This document shows positions 52,076 through 59,518 of a stretch of 64,000 bases of DNA, one piece after another. The translations under genes and the position numbers were made by a program. Below the pieces are notes generated by a model. That model was not told where the DNA came from. It saw nothing but the letters and a program-made list of their open reading frames with translations, and did not search any database. The stretch's first letter is position 1; each line of letters starts with the position of its first letter. This DNA is from an uncultured Clostridia bacterium (lineage in GTDB: Bacteria; Bacillota; Clostridia; Oscillospirales; Ruminococcaceae). The DNA lies in the NCBI GenBank assembly GCA_945876755.1, contig CAMCPM010000002.1:124001-188000 (forward strand), in the 5' to 3' direction.

Positions 52076-52234
52076 TCAATAATCCTTTCTGCCGGCAAAA
52101 GGCGTTTCATGGTTTACAGCGCATATAACCACATAAATTATCCAGCATATCATGCAGGAAAGCTCTATGCCGTGGATAAAGTCTTTTAAAAAATCATCAA
52201 AATTGTCAAAAATATCTGAATTTGAAACAAGCAT
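52076..52234 (-). CDS. Small membrane protein, possibly 5'-truncated by a frameshift
   Basis: A 52-residue frame starts at ATG 52234 and reads MLVSNSDIFDNFDDFLKDF, then a hydrophobic helix containing CMICWIIYVVICAV, and ends PFAGRKDY. Its stop is 2 nt before the next start, which suggests a real coupled gene. No ribosome site precedes the ATG. In the next frame upstream (about 52300-52245) the sequence codes for SKKVLRFLCNAYS, a natural N-terminus, and continues into this frame only after a shift near 52243. It may be a decayed gene. Confidence 0.55.
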   Translation of the reverse strand: MLVSNSDIFDNFDDFLKDFIHGIELSCMICWIIYVVICAVNHETPFAGRKDY

Positions 52235-52298
52235 GGTAATATTTGCTGCTAAGAATACGCATTACATAAAAATCTTAAAACCTTTTTTGAATAAGAAA

Positions 52299-52511
52299 TC
52301 AATTTTCAATATCCTGCACCTCCGAAAAGTCAAAAACCTCTTCAATTGGAAGTCCGAAATATTTTGATATTTTGTACGCCAGCACCAGCGACGCGGTGTA
52401 CTTTTCACATTCCAGCGAGGTAATAGTCTGTCTTGTAACTCCTACTGCAAGAGCAAGCTCTTCCTGAGAAATACGTTTTGCTTTCCGCAGCTCCTGAATT
52501 CTGGTTTTCAA
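52299..52511 (-). CDS. XRE-family transcriptional regulator
   Basis: A 70-residue single-domain helix-turn-helix protein. IQELRKAKRISQEELALAVGVTRQTITSLECEKYTASL is a full XRE/Cro domain of the YgzD type. TTG start at 52511 has AAAGGAGG upstream. Its promoter is embedded in three CTTTGCA repeats, so it probably represses itself and the following two membrane-protein genes, and possibly the divergent ABC ATPase. Confidence 0.95.
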   Translation of the reverse strand: MKTRIQELRKAKRISQEELALAVGVTRQTITSLECEKYTASLVLAYKISKYFGLPIEEVFDFSEVQDIEN

Positions 52512-52530
52512 AATTTTCCTCCTTTCAATA

Positions 52531-52597
52531 ACTTTGCAAAGCTTACTTTACATAAGTATAGCACGCTTTGCATAATTTGTCAAGCGTGCTTTGCAAA
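52531..52597 (-). promoter_or_regulatory. XRE promoter with three CTTTGCA operator repeats
   Basis: On the minus strand TTGACA (52578-52583), 17 nt, TATACT (52555-52560). CTTTGCA occurs at 52532, 52566 and 52589, the first as part of the palindrome CTTTGCAAAG and the other two within AGCACGC/GCGTGCT inverted arms. A divergent plus-strand TTGCAA (52591-52596) overlaps the third copy, so one regulator could control both directions. Confidence 0.78.
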
Positions 52598-52669
52598 AAA
52601 TATTATTTTTTTAATATAAATCCTGCTGTTTCGGGCAAAATAAAGAAAAAGCAGAAAGGATTGATTTTA

Positions 52670-53359
52670 ATGCCGCTGATAGAACTCAGAAATATCACAA
52701 AGCTTTACGGTTCCGGGGAGAGCCAGGTTGCCGCGCTTGAGGACGTTTCACTTACCATAAACCGCGGAGAATTTGTTGCAATTGCAGGAGCGTCCGGGTC
52801 GGGAAAATCCACGTTAATGAACTTGCTTGGCTGTCTGGACATACAAACTTCGGGAGAATACAAGCTTGACGGAATGACTGTAAATGAGCTTTCGGATAAA
52901 AAGCTTTCGCAGATACGCAACAGGGAAATAGGATTTATCTTTCAAAGCTTTAATCTTATTTCAGGTCTGACCGCAAAAGAAAATGTAGAGCTTCCGCTGA
53001 TTTACCGCGGACTTTCTTCAAATACAAGAAACGAGCTTGCAGTTCATGCGCTGCAAAAGGTTTCTCTTGGCAACCGGCTTAATCATTTTCCAAGGCAGAT
53101 GTCGGGCGGTCAGCAGCAGAGGGTCGCAATAGCCCGTGCAATTGCCTCCGAGCCTCCGGTCATACTTGCGGACGAGCCTACCGGCAATCTTGACAGCAAA
53201 TGCGGCAGAGAGGTAATGCGTATCCTTTACGACCTGAATGCGCAGGGGAAAACCGTTATCATTATTACACACGATGACAATGTAGCTGAACAGGCGGCAA
53301 GAACAATCCGCATTTCGGACGGACATGTTATTTCTGATATAAAACGTTCCTGTGGATAA
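52670..53359 (+). CDS. MacB/LolD-type ABC ATPase without a permease
   Basis: A 229-residue ATPase with Walker A GASGSGKST, Q-loop FIFQSFNLI, signature MSGGQQQR, Walker B VILADEPTGNLDS and H-loop ITHDD. This is the MacB / FtsE / LolD branch, normally paired with an FtsX-like permease. Here a terminator follows and no permease is encoded nearby, so its partner is elsewhere or lost. ATG 52670 has GAAAGGATT upstream; the longer frame to 52568 runs through the promoter. It is divergent from the XRE operon and may be under the same operator. Confidence 0.9.
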   Translation: MPLIELRNITKLYGSGESQVAALEDVSLTINRGEFVAIAGASGSGKSTLMNLLGCLDIQTSGEYKLDGMTVNELSDKKLSQIRNREIGFIFQSFNLISGLTAKENVELPLIYRGLSSNTRNELAVHALQKVSLGNRLNHFPRQMSGGQQQRVAIARAIASEPPVILADEPTGNLDSKCGREVMRILYDLNAQGKTVIIITHDDNVAEQAARTIRISDGHVISDIKRSCG

Positions 53360-53361
53360 AA

Positions 53362-53400
53362 AACAGCAGCCTATGTCAAAAGACATAAGCTGTTGTATAT
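53362..53400. terminator. Terminator between the ABC ATPase and FecR-like genes
   Basis: ACAGCAGCCTATGTC pairs with GACATAAGCTGTTGT around four A, with two imperfections. It lies between convergent stops. Confidence 0.75.
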
Positions 53401-53406
53401 AATCTT

Positions 53407-55158
53407 TTATCCGTAATAAGCTGTAATTGTAATATCACTTGTTATGTTTTCAAGGCTCTTGTCCCAGCCAAGGAACTTATTTCCGTTGCTGTCGGTAATA
53501 GGCCAGTATGGAGGTGCGGCAGTTTCGCCGTCCTTTACCTTGACTGAGTAGAACTGACCGTCAATTATAAATGTTACCGTGTGGTAGTTACTGTCGGCAA
53601 AAACAGCGGTAATGGTCGTATCCATAATAATATTGTCAAGCTGTCTGTCCCAGCCTACAAATCTGTTTCCGTCATTGTCGACAGATGGTATATACGGTGG
53701 AATAACAGAGCCGCCGTGATCGGCTTCAACAGTAAATGTATCACTGCCGATAACAAATGTAACTGTATGTACGGCGCGTTCAAGAATAGCCGTAATTGTA
53801 ATATCGGAAGTAATATTTGTATATTCTTTGTCCCAGCCTTTGAAAATATAACCCTCGATATTGAGCGTTGTGGGCAGATCGGCAGATTTGCCGTGTTCAA
53901 CAAGTATAGTGTTAGACTTGTTTCCGATAACAACTGTAACCGTATGCATCAGTGTTTCGTTTGTTGTTGTCTCGTCGGAAATAATTTCGCTGAACATTGC
54001 TTTGATAATTCTGTCCTCGGTAACATTTTCAAACGAACCGTCCCAGCCGATAAATGTCAGACCTTCAATATCGGGGTCTGCCGGCTTTTCGGCATTCTGC
54101 CCGTGAAGAACCTCCTGAATAGTTTCTTCACTGTCAATAATAATGGTAACGGTATGATAGGTATTGTTTGAAGCAGTAACAGTTGTAGTAGATTCGGTTG
54201 TGGTTGCGGGAGGAGCTGTGGTAACCACCGGAGCTGCGGTAGTCGTGTGACCGGGAAGTGTTGTTTCGGTCGGAGGAGGTGCGGTAGTTACAACAGGTTC
54301 GGCTGTCTGTATCATATCGGAATTATCAATTCCGTCGGAAGCTGTTGTTTCTGTCGGTTCTGTGACCTGCTCATCAACGGAAATACCGTCGCTGTCATCT
54401 GATTTGGTATCATAAACGGCTTTCAGTTCAGCTGCGGTGTAAGGGAAATCCTCGCCGATAATTGCGGCAATTGTGAGCAGAGTTTTCAAGTCAAATGCAG
54501 TAAGCTCGTTCAGGTCGATATCAAGGTTTAGTGCTTCAAATGAAGGACCGTCCTCAGAAACTACGCGTCCCCATTTTTTCTGTATCTGCAATTCGGCATT
54601 GTTTACCGGATTTCCGAGCGCATCGTAAAGCTGTATCTCACTGCTGCCCATAAACGTGTATAAATCTGTATATGACATAAATTCATTGGTTGAATATGAG
54701 ATCTTTGAAACGCTTTCAGCGGTAGTTATCAGCGAATCTGCTGTTCGGAGCTTAATTGAAGAGTGATCCTTATCCGCAAAATTTGCAATAACCGAACCGT
54801 TCCTTAGGAAAATCTCACCGTCGCTTTTGCCGTTGAATTCGCTCGATATCACAAGCTGAGTGTTTGCGTCGGCAACAAGATAATTCTTTTCGGAATTTTT
54901 CTTTCCCTTATAAGCAAGCGTACATGAGGATTTTTCTCCGATTGTGATGACATCGCCGTTTTTAAGAATGTCTCCGCTTACGGGGGCGGTCACGTTATCC
55001 GAATTTGTAACGCTTACGCTTCCGTAAACCGAAGTTATGTACAGTCCGTAATCGGAAGAAAAACCTCCCGTAACGACAATTAATGTAGCAATAATTGCAA
55101 TAACGGCGCAGCCTCCCAGAATAATGGGTACTTTAAAATTTCTTAAAAAATCTTTCAT
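53407..55158 (-). CDS. FecR-like membrane protein with four B-repeat domains
   Basis: The 583-residue protein has a short cytosolic N-terminus, one membrane helix (about 10-32), a FecR-like beta domain (about 40-205), a Thr/Pro-rich linker (about 260-340) and four repeats of about 55 residues (344-583). Each repeat contains HTVT, HG or DG, F-GWD and N(I/V)T-D-TITA, the pattern of Listeria-Bacteroides (InlB B) repeats found on adhesins. It is probably a cell-surface protein anchored by its N-terminus. ATG 55158 is chosen since the hairpin-spaced AAAGGAG serves it; the open frame runs further into the upstream gene. It follows its paralogue by 37 nt. Confidence 0.85.
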   Translation of the reverse strand: MKDFLRNFKVPIILGGCAVIAIIATLIVVTGGFSSDYGLYITSVYGSVSVTNSDNVTAPVSGDILKNGDVITIGEKSSCTLAYKGKKNSEKNYLVADANTQLVISSEFNGKSDGEIFLRNGSVIANFADKDHSSIKLRTADSLITTAESVSKISYSTNEFMSYTDLYTFMGSSEIQLYDALGNPVNNAELQIQKKWGRVVSEDGPSFEALNLDIDLNELTAFDLKTLLTIAAIIGEDFPYTAAELKAVYDTKSDDSDGISVDEQVTEPTETTASDGIDNSDMIQTAEPVVTTAPPPTETTLPGHTTTAAPVVTTAPPATTTESTTTVTASNNTYHTVTIIIDSEETIQEVLHGQNAEKPADPDIEGLTFIGWDGSFENVTEDRIIKAMFSEIISDETTTNETLMHTVTVVIGNKSNTILVEHGKSADLPTTLNIEGYIFKGWDKEYTNITSDITITAILERAVHTVTFVIGSDTFTVEADHGGSVIPPYIPSVDNDGNRFVGWDRQLDNIIMDTTITAVFADSNYHTVTFIIDGQFYSVKVKDGETAAPPYWPITDSNGNKFLGWDKSLENITSDITITAYYG

Positions 55159-55191
55159 GGCAATCAAAGCCGGAAACGGCTTTTCTCCTTT
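55156..55191 (-). promoter_or_regulatory. Third hairpin-spaced ribosome binding site
   Basis: On the minus strand AAAGGAG (55185-55191) is followed after one base by AAAGCCG / TTTC / CGGCTTT (55166-55183), a perfect 7-bp stem, and then GATTGCC and ATG at 55158. Without the hairpin the distance is 8 nt. Confidence 0.6.
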
Positions 55192-55195
55192 CAGT

Positions 55196-56278
55196 TTAAT
55201 CTTGTATTGCGGAAGAGCTTCCTGTAACGGAGCTTTCCGGCTCTTCGGTAAACCAGTCGTCATAGTCATCGGTGCCGGTGTTTGAGTTTCCGGTCAATTC
55301 CCACCATTTAACTCCCGAATATGTCGTGTATTCATGAGTCTGCTGAGTCGTTCTCAGGGTATCGAATGATGATGTTTCCGGTTCGGGTTCAGTTACGGGA
55401 ACTGTTGTTGAAGTTGTTTCCGAAACGGTTGTTGTGACAGCTGGAGAGCTTTCTGTTGTTTCTGTGGAAGCCTCTGTCATTGTTTCAAGCCTGCGCTGTT
55501 CGTCTTTCACGGCTTTATATGCCAGATTTATTTCTTCTGCCGAGTATGCAAGCTTGGTTTCCGTACCTGCTTTTATCAGTTCGCCGAGAGTTGTGCTGCT
55601 TAACGAAAGCAGGTCAAAGCTGTAATTAAGATAGCCGTACTTGCAAAGCTTTTCCGAGGTCAGCATCTGTGCTCCTGTGCGTTCCATAAGTATCATAGGC
55701 AGGTCAAACGGCTGCTTGTCTATATCGTAAAGCTGCAGCGTTACTGTTCCGTCAAAGTTCTGAACTTCGGTAACCATTACATTTTCGTACCCCATGTATT
55801 CGCTTTTCAAATCAAATGAAGCACGGAAAACAGTTCCGCGCACCGAAACGGTGCTGTTTGGGGTCTTGAGAACAAAGGACGCATTTTTTTTCAGCTCGTT
55901 GTTGAGCTGGCAAATTGCAGAGCCTTTAGTAAGATTTACCGAAATATCGCCTTTGGAAGCAGTATCGGTAAAATATATGTACAGCGAAGAATCAGGCTCG
56001 ACAGTGACATATTTGTCATCGTCAATACTGATCCTGAGAGTGCAGTTTTTGTCAGTGGTGATAACGTCGCCGCTTTTAAGTCTGGAGTTAAGGTCTGCAT
56101 TATATTTTTTTCCGTCCCTGCTGATATAAGCGCTGCCTTTAATGCTTGTGACAATAAGCTGCCTTGTTACATCTCCGCCGAAGTATAAGCTGATGACAAC
56201 AGCGCCTGCAAGTATCATAAGTATAGTTATCAAGCCTATTAAAATAAGCTTTAGATTTTCAGAAAGGATTTTTATCAA
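55196..56278 (-). CDS. FecR-like membrane protein with Thr-rich tail
   Basis: A 360-residue protein with one membrane helix (about 10-32), a FecR-like domain (about 38-230; LNSRLKSGDVITTDKNC, NLTKGSAICQLN, TPNSTVSVRGTVFRA), an alpha-helical part and a Thr/Glu-rich tail. In FecR families this domain senses signals and binds sigma factors, but here it is on the outer side and no sigma gene is adjacent. Start is the TTG at 56278, 7 nt after GGAAAGGTGG; the open frame continues to 56353 without a site. It is a paralogue of the next gene and shares its transcript. Confidence 0.82.
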   Translation of the reverse strand: MIKILSENLKLILIGLITILMILAGAVVISLYFGGDVTRQLIVTSIKGSAYISRDGKKYNADLNSRLKSGDVITTDKNCTLRISIDDDKYVTVEPDSSLYIYFTDTASKGDISVNLTKGSAICQLNNELKKNASFVLKTPNSTVSVRGTVFRASFDLKSEYMGYENVMVTEVQNFDGTVTLQLYDIDKQPFDLPMILMERTGAQMLTSEKLCKYGYLNYSFDLLSLSSTTLGELIKAGTETKLAYSAEEINLAYKAVKDEQRRLETMTEASTETTESSPAVTTTVSETTSTTVPVTEPEPETSSFDTLRTTQQTHEYTTYSGVKWWELTGNSNTGTDDYDDWFTEEPESSVTGSSSAIQD

Positions 56279-56386
56279 GGCACAGCCACCTTTCCATACC
56301 GATGTGTATACATAACTATTATACATTATATCACATAACCTGCTTTTTGTCAAAGCATTTTGTCGATTTTCAGCAAATCATCACAA

Positions 56387-56415
56387 TTGACGTTTTGGGA
56401 AATATATGCTATAAT
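56387..56415 (+). promoter_or_regulatory. Sigma-A promoter of the HD hydrolase gene
   Basis: TTGACG (56387-56392), 17 nt with an upstream TATGC, TATAAT (56410-56415), 37 nt before the start. Confidence 0.85.
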
Positions 56416-56452
56416 TTTCTAACTGAAGTAATACTGAAAGGGAAATATTTGT

Positions 56453-57121
56453 ATGAGCAGTGTAGTAACTTATAAATATATAAAACAAAATCCTGATATA
56501 CACACATATATAAAGAATGCCGATGCAGCTGTTGAGGTGCAGGGATATACCGAGCATTCCTTTGCTCATGTAGAGAAAACGGCAGTCTCTGTCGAAATGA
56601 TTTTGTCAACGCTGAATTACGGAGAAAGAACTGTCGAACTTGGAAAAATCGCAGCGTATCTTCACGATATCGGAAACGTCATAAACCGTGTTGACCATGC
56701 TCAAAGCGGAGCTGTAATGGCTTTCCGCCTGCTTGATAATCTTAATATGCCGGCAGACGAAATATGCGCTATAATTTCAGCAATCGGAAATCACGATGAG
56801 TCCACGGCACAGCCTATCAACGCAATTTCTGCGGCGCTTATCATAGCTGATAAAACCGACGTCCGCAGAAGCCGTGTAAGAAACGCCGATATGATGAGCT
56901 TTGACATACACGACAGAGTGAACTATGCCGTAGAAAAATCCGAGCTGTTTTTCAGTGAGGATAAAACTGCGATAATTCTCGAACTTGAAATTGACAATAA
57001 TATTTCGTCAGTTATGGAATATTTTGAAATTTTCCTTCAGCGTATGCTTCTTTGCAAGCGTTCTGCGGAATTCCTCGGAGTGAAATTCAAGCTTCGTATA
57101 AACGGCAGCTATATTATTTAA
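56453..57121 (+). CDS. HD-domain phosphohydrolase
   Basis: A 222-residue metal-dependent phosphohydrolase. Motifs HSFAHVEKTA, YLHDIGNVINRVDH (HD) and AIGNHDES provide the histidines and aspartates of the HD fold. The substrate may be a nucleotide or phosphorylated small molecule. GAAAGGGA precedes the ATG. Its stop codon shares the sequence TTAA with the stop of the convergent papain-like gene, so there is no room for a terminator between them. Confidence 0.9.
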   Translation: MSSVVTYKYIKQNPDIHTYIKNADAAVEVQGYTEHSFAHVEKTAVSVEMILSTLNYGERTVELGKIAAYLHDIGNVINRVDHAQSGAVMAFRLLDNLNMPADEICAIISAIGNHDESTAQPINAISAALIIADKTDVRRSRVRNADMMSFDIHDRVNYAVEKSELFFSEDKTAIILELEIDNNISSVMEYFEIFLQRMLLCKRSAEFLGVKFKLRINGSYII

Positions 57122-57918
57122 CCCATGCCGTAGGTCTGAACAACTTCAAACAGCTCGCTTCGGAGAATATCATCGGGAGTAACTATCAGACCTTGATTTG
57201 AGTCTATGTCATAGCCGTGGGCAGCGTAGGCAAGCCATACAAGATGAGCGCACTGAGTTCCTGCCGCAAGTTCAAGCTCACTGTATTTTGCAGGAAATAT
57301 CCCGATAGTGGCTTTATAGGGGATGTTGCATAAATGATCCATTGCGGAGCGTGCTATTTCGGCACGCTCTTTTTTTGAAACGCCTTTCAGCCTGAGCACC
57401 GCAAAGTTCGGATAATGCGTCCACTTGCTAATGTCCTGAGTTTTGGAATTTTTTCCGATAACGACTGCTTCAAGAGTAATTCCGTTTTCGGCGTCAACGA
57501 CTATGGCGGCATGACCGTTCCGCCAGCTTAAAACGTGGGAGGAATTTGTAATAAGTATATCGCCGTCCTCAAGAGGAGCAAGGATTATCGGACTGTTCTC
57601 GACTCGTTCTTCAAATGAAACAGGGGAGTTCATACGGCAGGTGAAATCAACGCCGGCATAGCGGCTGTTCTGATATTCCAGAAGCTTATTCGGGTTTTCA
57701 ATAGCGTTTACAGCCGACCTGCCGAGTCCGGTCTGGTTGTAAATAAAGCGGTAATCTTCATCGGAATAATTTTCACGGCTTTTCAGCAAGATATAAGATA
57801 GATCTGCCCTTTTATAAAGCGGAGGAGTATACGCCAGAGGCTCAATATAAAAAAGCGACGCCATGTATGTGGAAATTATTCCATATATAATACAAATCAG
57901 AAATACAATTTTTTTCAT
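57118..57918 (-). CDS. Exported YiiX/NlpC-P60-like papain-fold cysteine hydrolase
   Basis: A 266-residue protein with an N-terminal membrane anchor or signal peptide (about 3-22) and a permuted NlpC/P60 domain. The catalytic His is in RNGHAAIVV and the Cys in GTQCAHLVWLAY, in the reversed order that marks the YiiX/YebB group. Members cleave wall peptides or amide/ester bonds. ATG 57918 has TTGGAGA about 7 nt upstream; ATG 57924 is too close to that site. It is alone on its transcript, downstream of a spoIVA terminator region on the same strand. Confidence 0.85.
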   Translation of the reverse strand: MKKIVFLICIIYGIISTYMASLFYIEPLAYTPPLYKRADLSYILLKSRENYSDEDYRFIYNQTGLGRSAVNAIENPNKLLEYQNSRYAGVDFTCRMNSPVSFEERVENSPIILAPLEDGDILITNSSHVLSWRNGHAAIVVDAENGITLEAVVIGKNSKTQDISKWTHYPNFAVLRLKGVSKKERAEIARSAMDHLCNIPYKATIGIFPAKYSELELAAGTQCAHLVWLAYAAHGYDIDSNQGLIVTPDDILRSELFEVVQTYGMG

Positions 57919-57974
57919 TGACATTTCTCCAAGTTCCTGCGTAAAAATATATTTATATTATCTGTATTTGAAGC

Positions 57975-58008
57975 AAAAAAATCCCCGGAAAGAATATTCT
58001 TCCCGGGT
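57975..58008 (-). terminator. Terminator after spoIVA
   Basis: On the minus strand CCCGGGAAGAATATTCTTTCCGGGG folds on itself and is followed by ATTTTTTTGC. It isolates the spoIVA unit from the following papain-like gene. Confidence 0.9.
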
Positions 58009-58014
58009 CTTGCA

Positions 58015-59493
58015 TTAAAGTATAAAGCAGATAAGTCCGCCGCAGCCCTCGTTGATAATGCGCTCCAGCGTTTCCTGCAATTTTAGGCGGGCGTCAACAG
58101 GCATACGGTAAAGCTTGTTGTGCAGTCCTTCGTTTACAAGCTCGTGCAGGGATTTTCCGAAAATGTTTGATTCCCAGATTTTCTGGGGACTTTCCTCAAA
58201 CTCTTTCAGCAGGTACATGACAAGCTCCTCGGATTGCTTTTCCGAACCGACAATAGGACTTACCTCGGTCACGATATCTGCCTTCATCATATGGATAGAC
58301 GGAGCAGACGCTTTCAGGCGGACTCCGTATTTTCCGCCCTGCTTCACGATCTCAGGCTCTTCGAGAGAAAGCTCGTCGATAGTAGGCATTACAATGCCGT
58401 AGCCTGTCGCTTCGACTTCGGAAAGAGCATTTTCGATTTTTTCATACTTTTTCTTAACAGCAGTCAAATCTTTAAGCAGCGGCATAAGGTCGCTTTCGCC
58501 GTTTATCTCTATTCCTGTTTCCTCGCCAAGTATTTTAAAGAAAAGATTGCTTTGCAGGTCAACGCATATTTCGGCGCTGCCTTTTCCAAGATCTATGCCG
58601 GAAATCAATGCACGGCTTATGTTTTCGCAGTCTGAAATACTGTCCGCAACACCGTCTATGTCACGGACGTACCTGACGTTTTCCGCAGCTGCACGGATAC
58701 TGTCAAAAACGTTGCTTTTAAGCCAGTGTCCCTTTGCAAGACCTGTTATCCACTTTGGCATACAGATATTGATCTCCTTAACGGGAAATGCGTAAAGTAC
58801 CTGCTTTAATATACTGTTAATGCTTTCCTCGTCAAGATCAACGCAGTTTACGGGAATTACGGGCGTTTTATATTTTTCCGAAAGTTCAGAAGCAAGCCTT
58901 TTTGCCTCCGCCGAGTCGGGATAAACACAGTTAAGAAGCACCACAAACGGCTTGTTTATGGAATTGAGTTCGTTTATCACACGCTGTTCGGCTTCTTCGT
59001 ATTCTTCTCTCGGGATATCGGAAATGCTGCCGTCGGTAGTTATCACCAGTCCTATCGTGGAATGGTCCTGAATGACCTTTCGTGTTCCGACTTCTGCTGC
59101 CATAGCAAACGGTATCTCCTCCTCAAACCAAGGAGTAATTACCATTCTCGGAGCCTCGTTTTCGATATATCCTATTGCGCTTGGTACGATATATCCCACG
59201 CAGTCTATCATTCTTACATTGAAGCGAGCCTTGTCGCCGATGGTTACTTCAACCGCTTCTTCGGGAATAAATTTCGGCTCGGTAGTCATAATGGTTTTTC
59301 CCGCTGCCGACTGTGGAAGCTCGTCAACGGCACGCTCACGCCTGTAATCGCTTGAAATATTCGGGATAACAAGCTGTTCCATAAATTTTTTGATAAAGGT
59401 TGACTTTCCCGTGCGGACGGGTCCCACAACACCGATATAAATATCGCCGTCGGTACGTTTCGCTATATCGCAGTAAATATCATTGTTTGTCAT
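58015..59493 (-). CDS. spoIVA: Stage IV sporulation protein A, coat-basement ATPase
   Basis: SpoIVA self-assembles by ATP hydrolysis into the basement layer on which the spore coat is built. The 492-residue protein has the family length. The Walker A motif GPVRTGKST is at residues 24-32, and the downstream DRTA/DxxG-type region reads MIDCVGYIVPSA. The C-terminus ends GGLICFIL, matching the conserved tail used for localisation. TGGAGG lies 9 nt before the ATG. The next gene upstream on the same strand, 25 nt away, encodes a SPOCS/LysM protein, the known type of SpoIVA partner. Confidence 0.97.
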   Translation of the reverse strand: MTNNDIYCDIAKRTDGDIYIGVVGPVRTGKSTFIKKFMEQLVIPNISSDYRRERAVDELPQSAAGKTIMTTEPKFIPEEAVEVTIGDKARFNVRMIDCVGYIVPSAIGYIENEAPRMVITPWFEEEIPFAMAAEVGTRKVIQDHSTIGLVITTDGSISDIPREEYEEAEQRVINELNSINKPFVVLLNCVYPDSAEAKRLASELSEKYKTPVIPVNCVDLDEESINSILKQVLYAFPVKEINICMPKWITGLAKGHWLKSNVFDSIRAAAENVRYVRDIDGVADSISDCENISRALISGIDLGKGSAEICVDLQSNLFFKILGEETGIEINGESDLMPLLKDLTAVKKKYEKIENALSEVEATGYGIVMPTIDELSLEEPEIVKQGGKYGVRLKASAPSIHMMKADIVTEVSPIVGSEKQSEELVMYLLKEFEESPQKIWESNIFGKSLHELVNEGLHNKLYRMPVDARLKLQETLERIINEGCGGLICFIL

Positions 59494-59518
59494 TACGGTA
59501 TACCTCCATTAAACTTTT

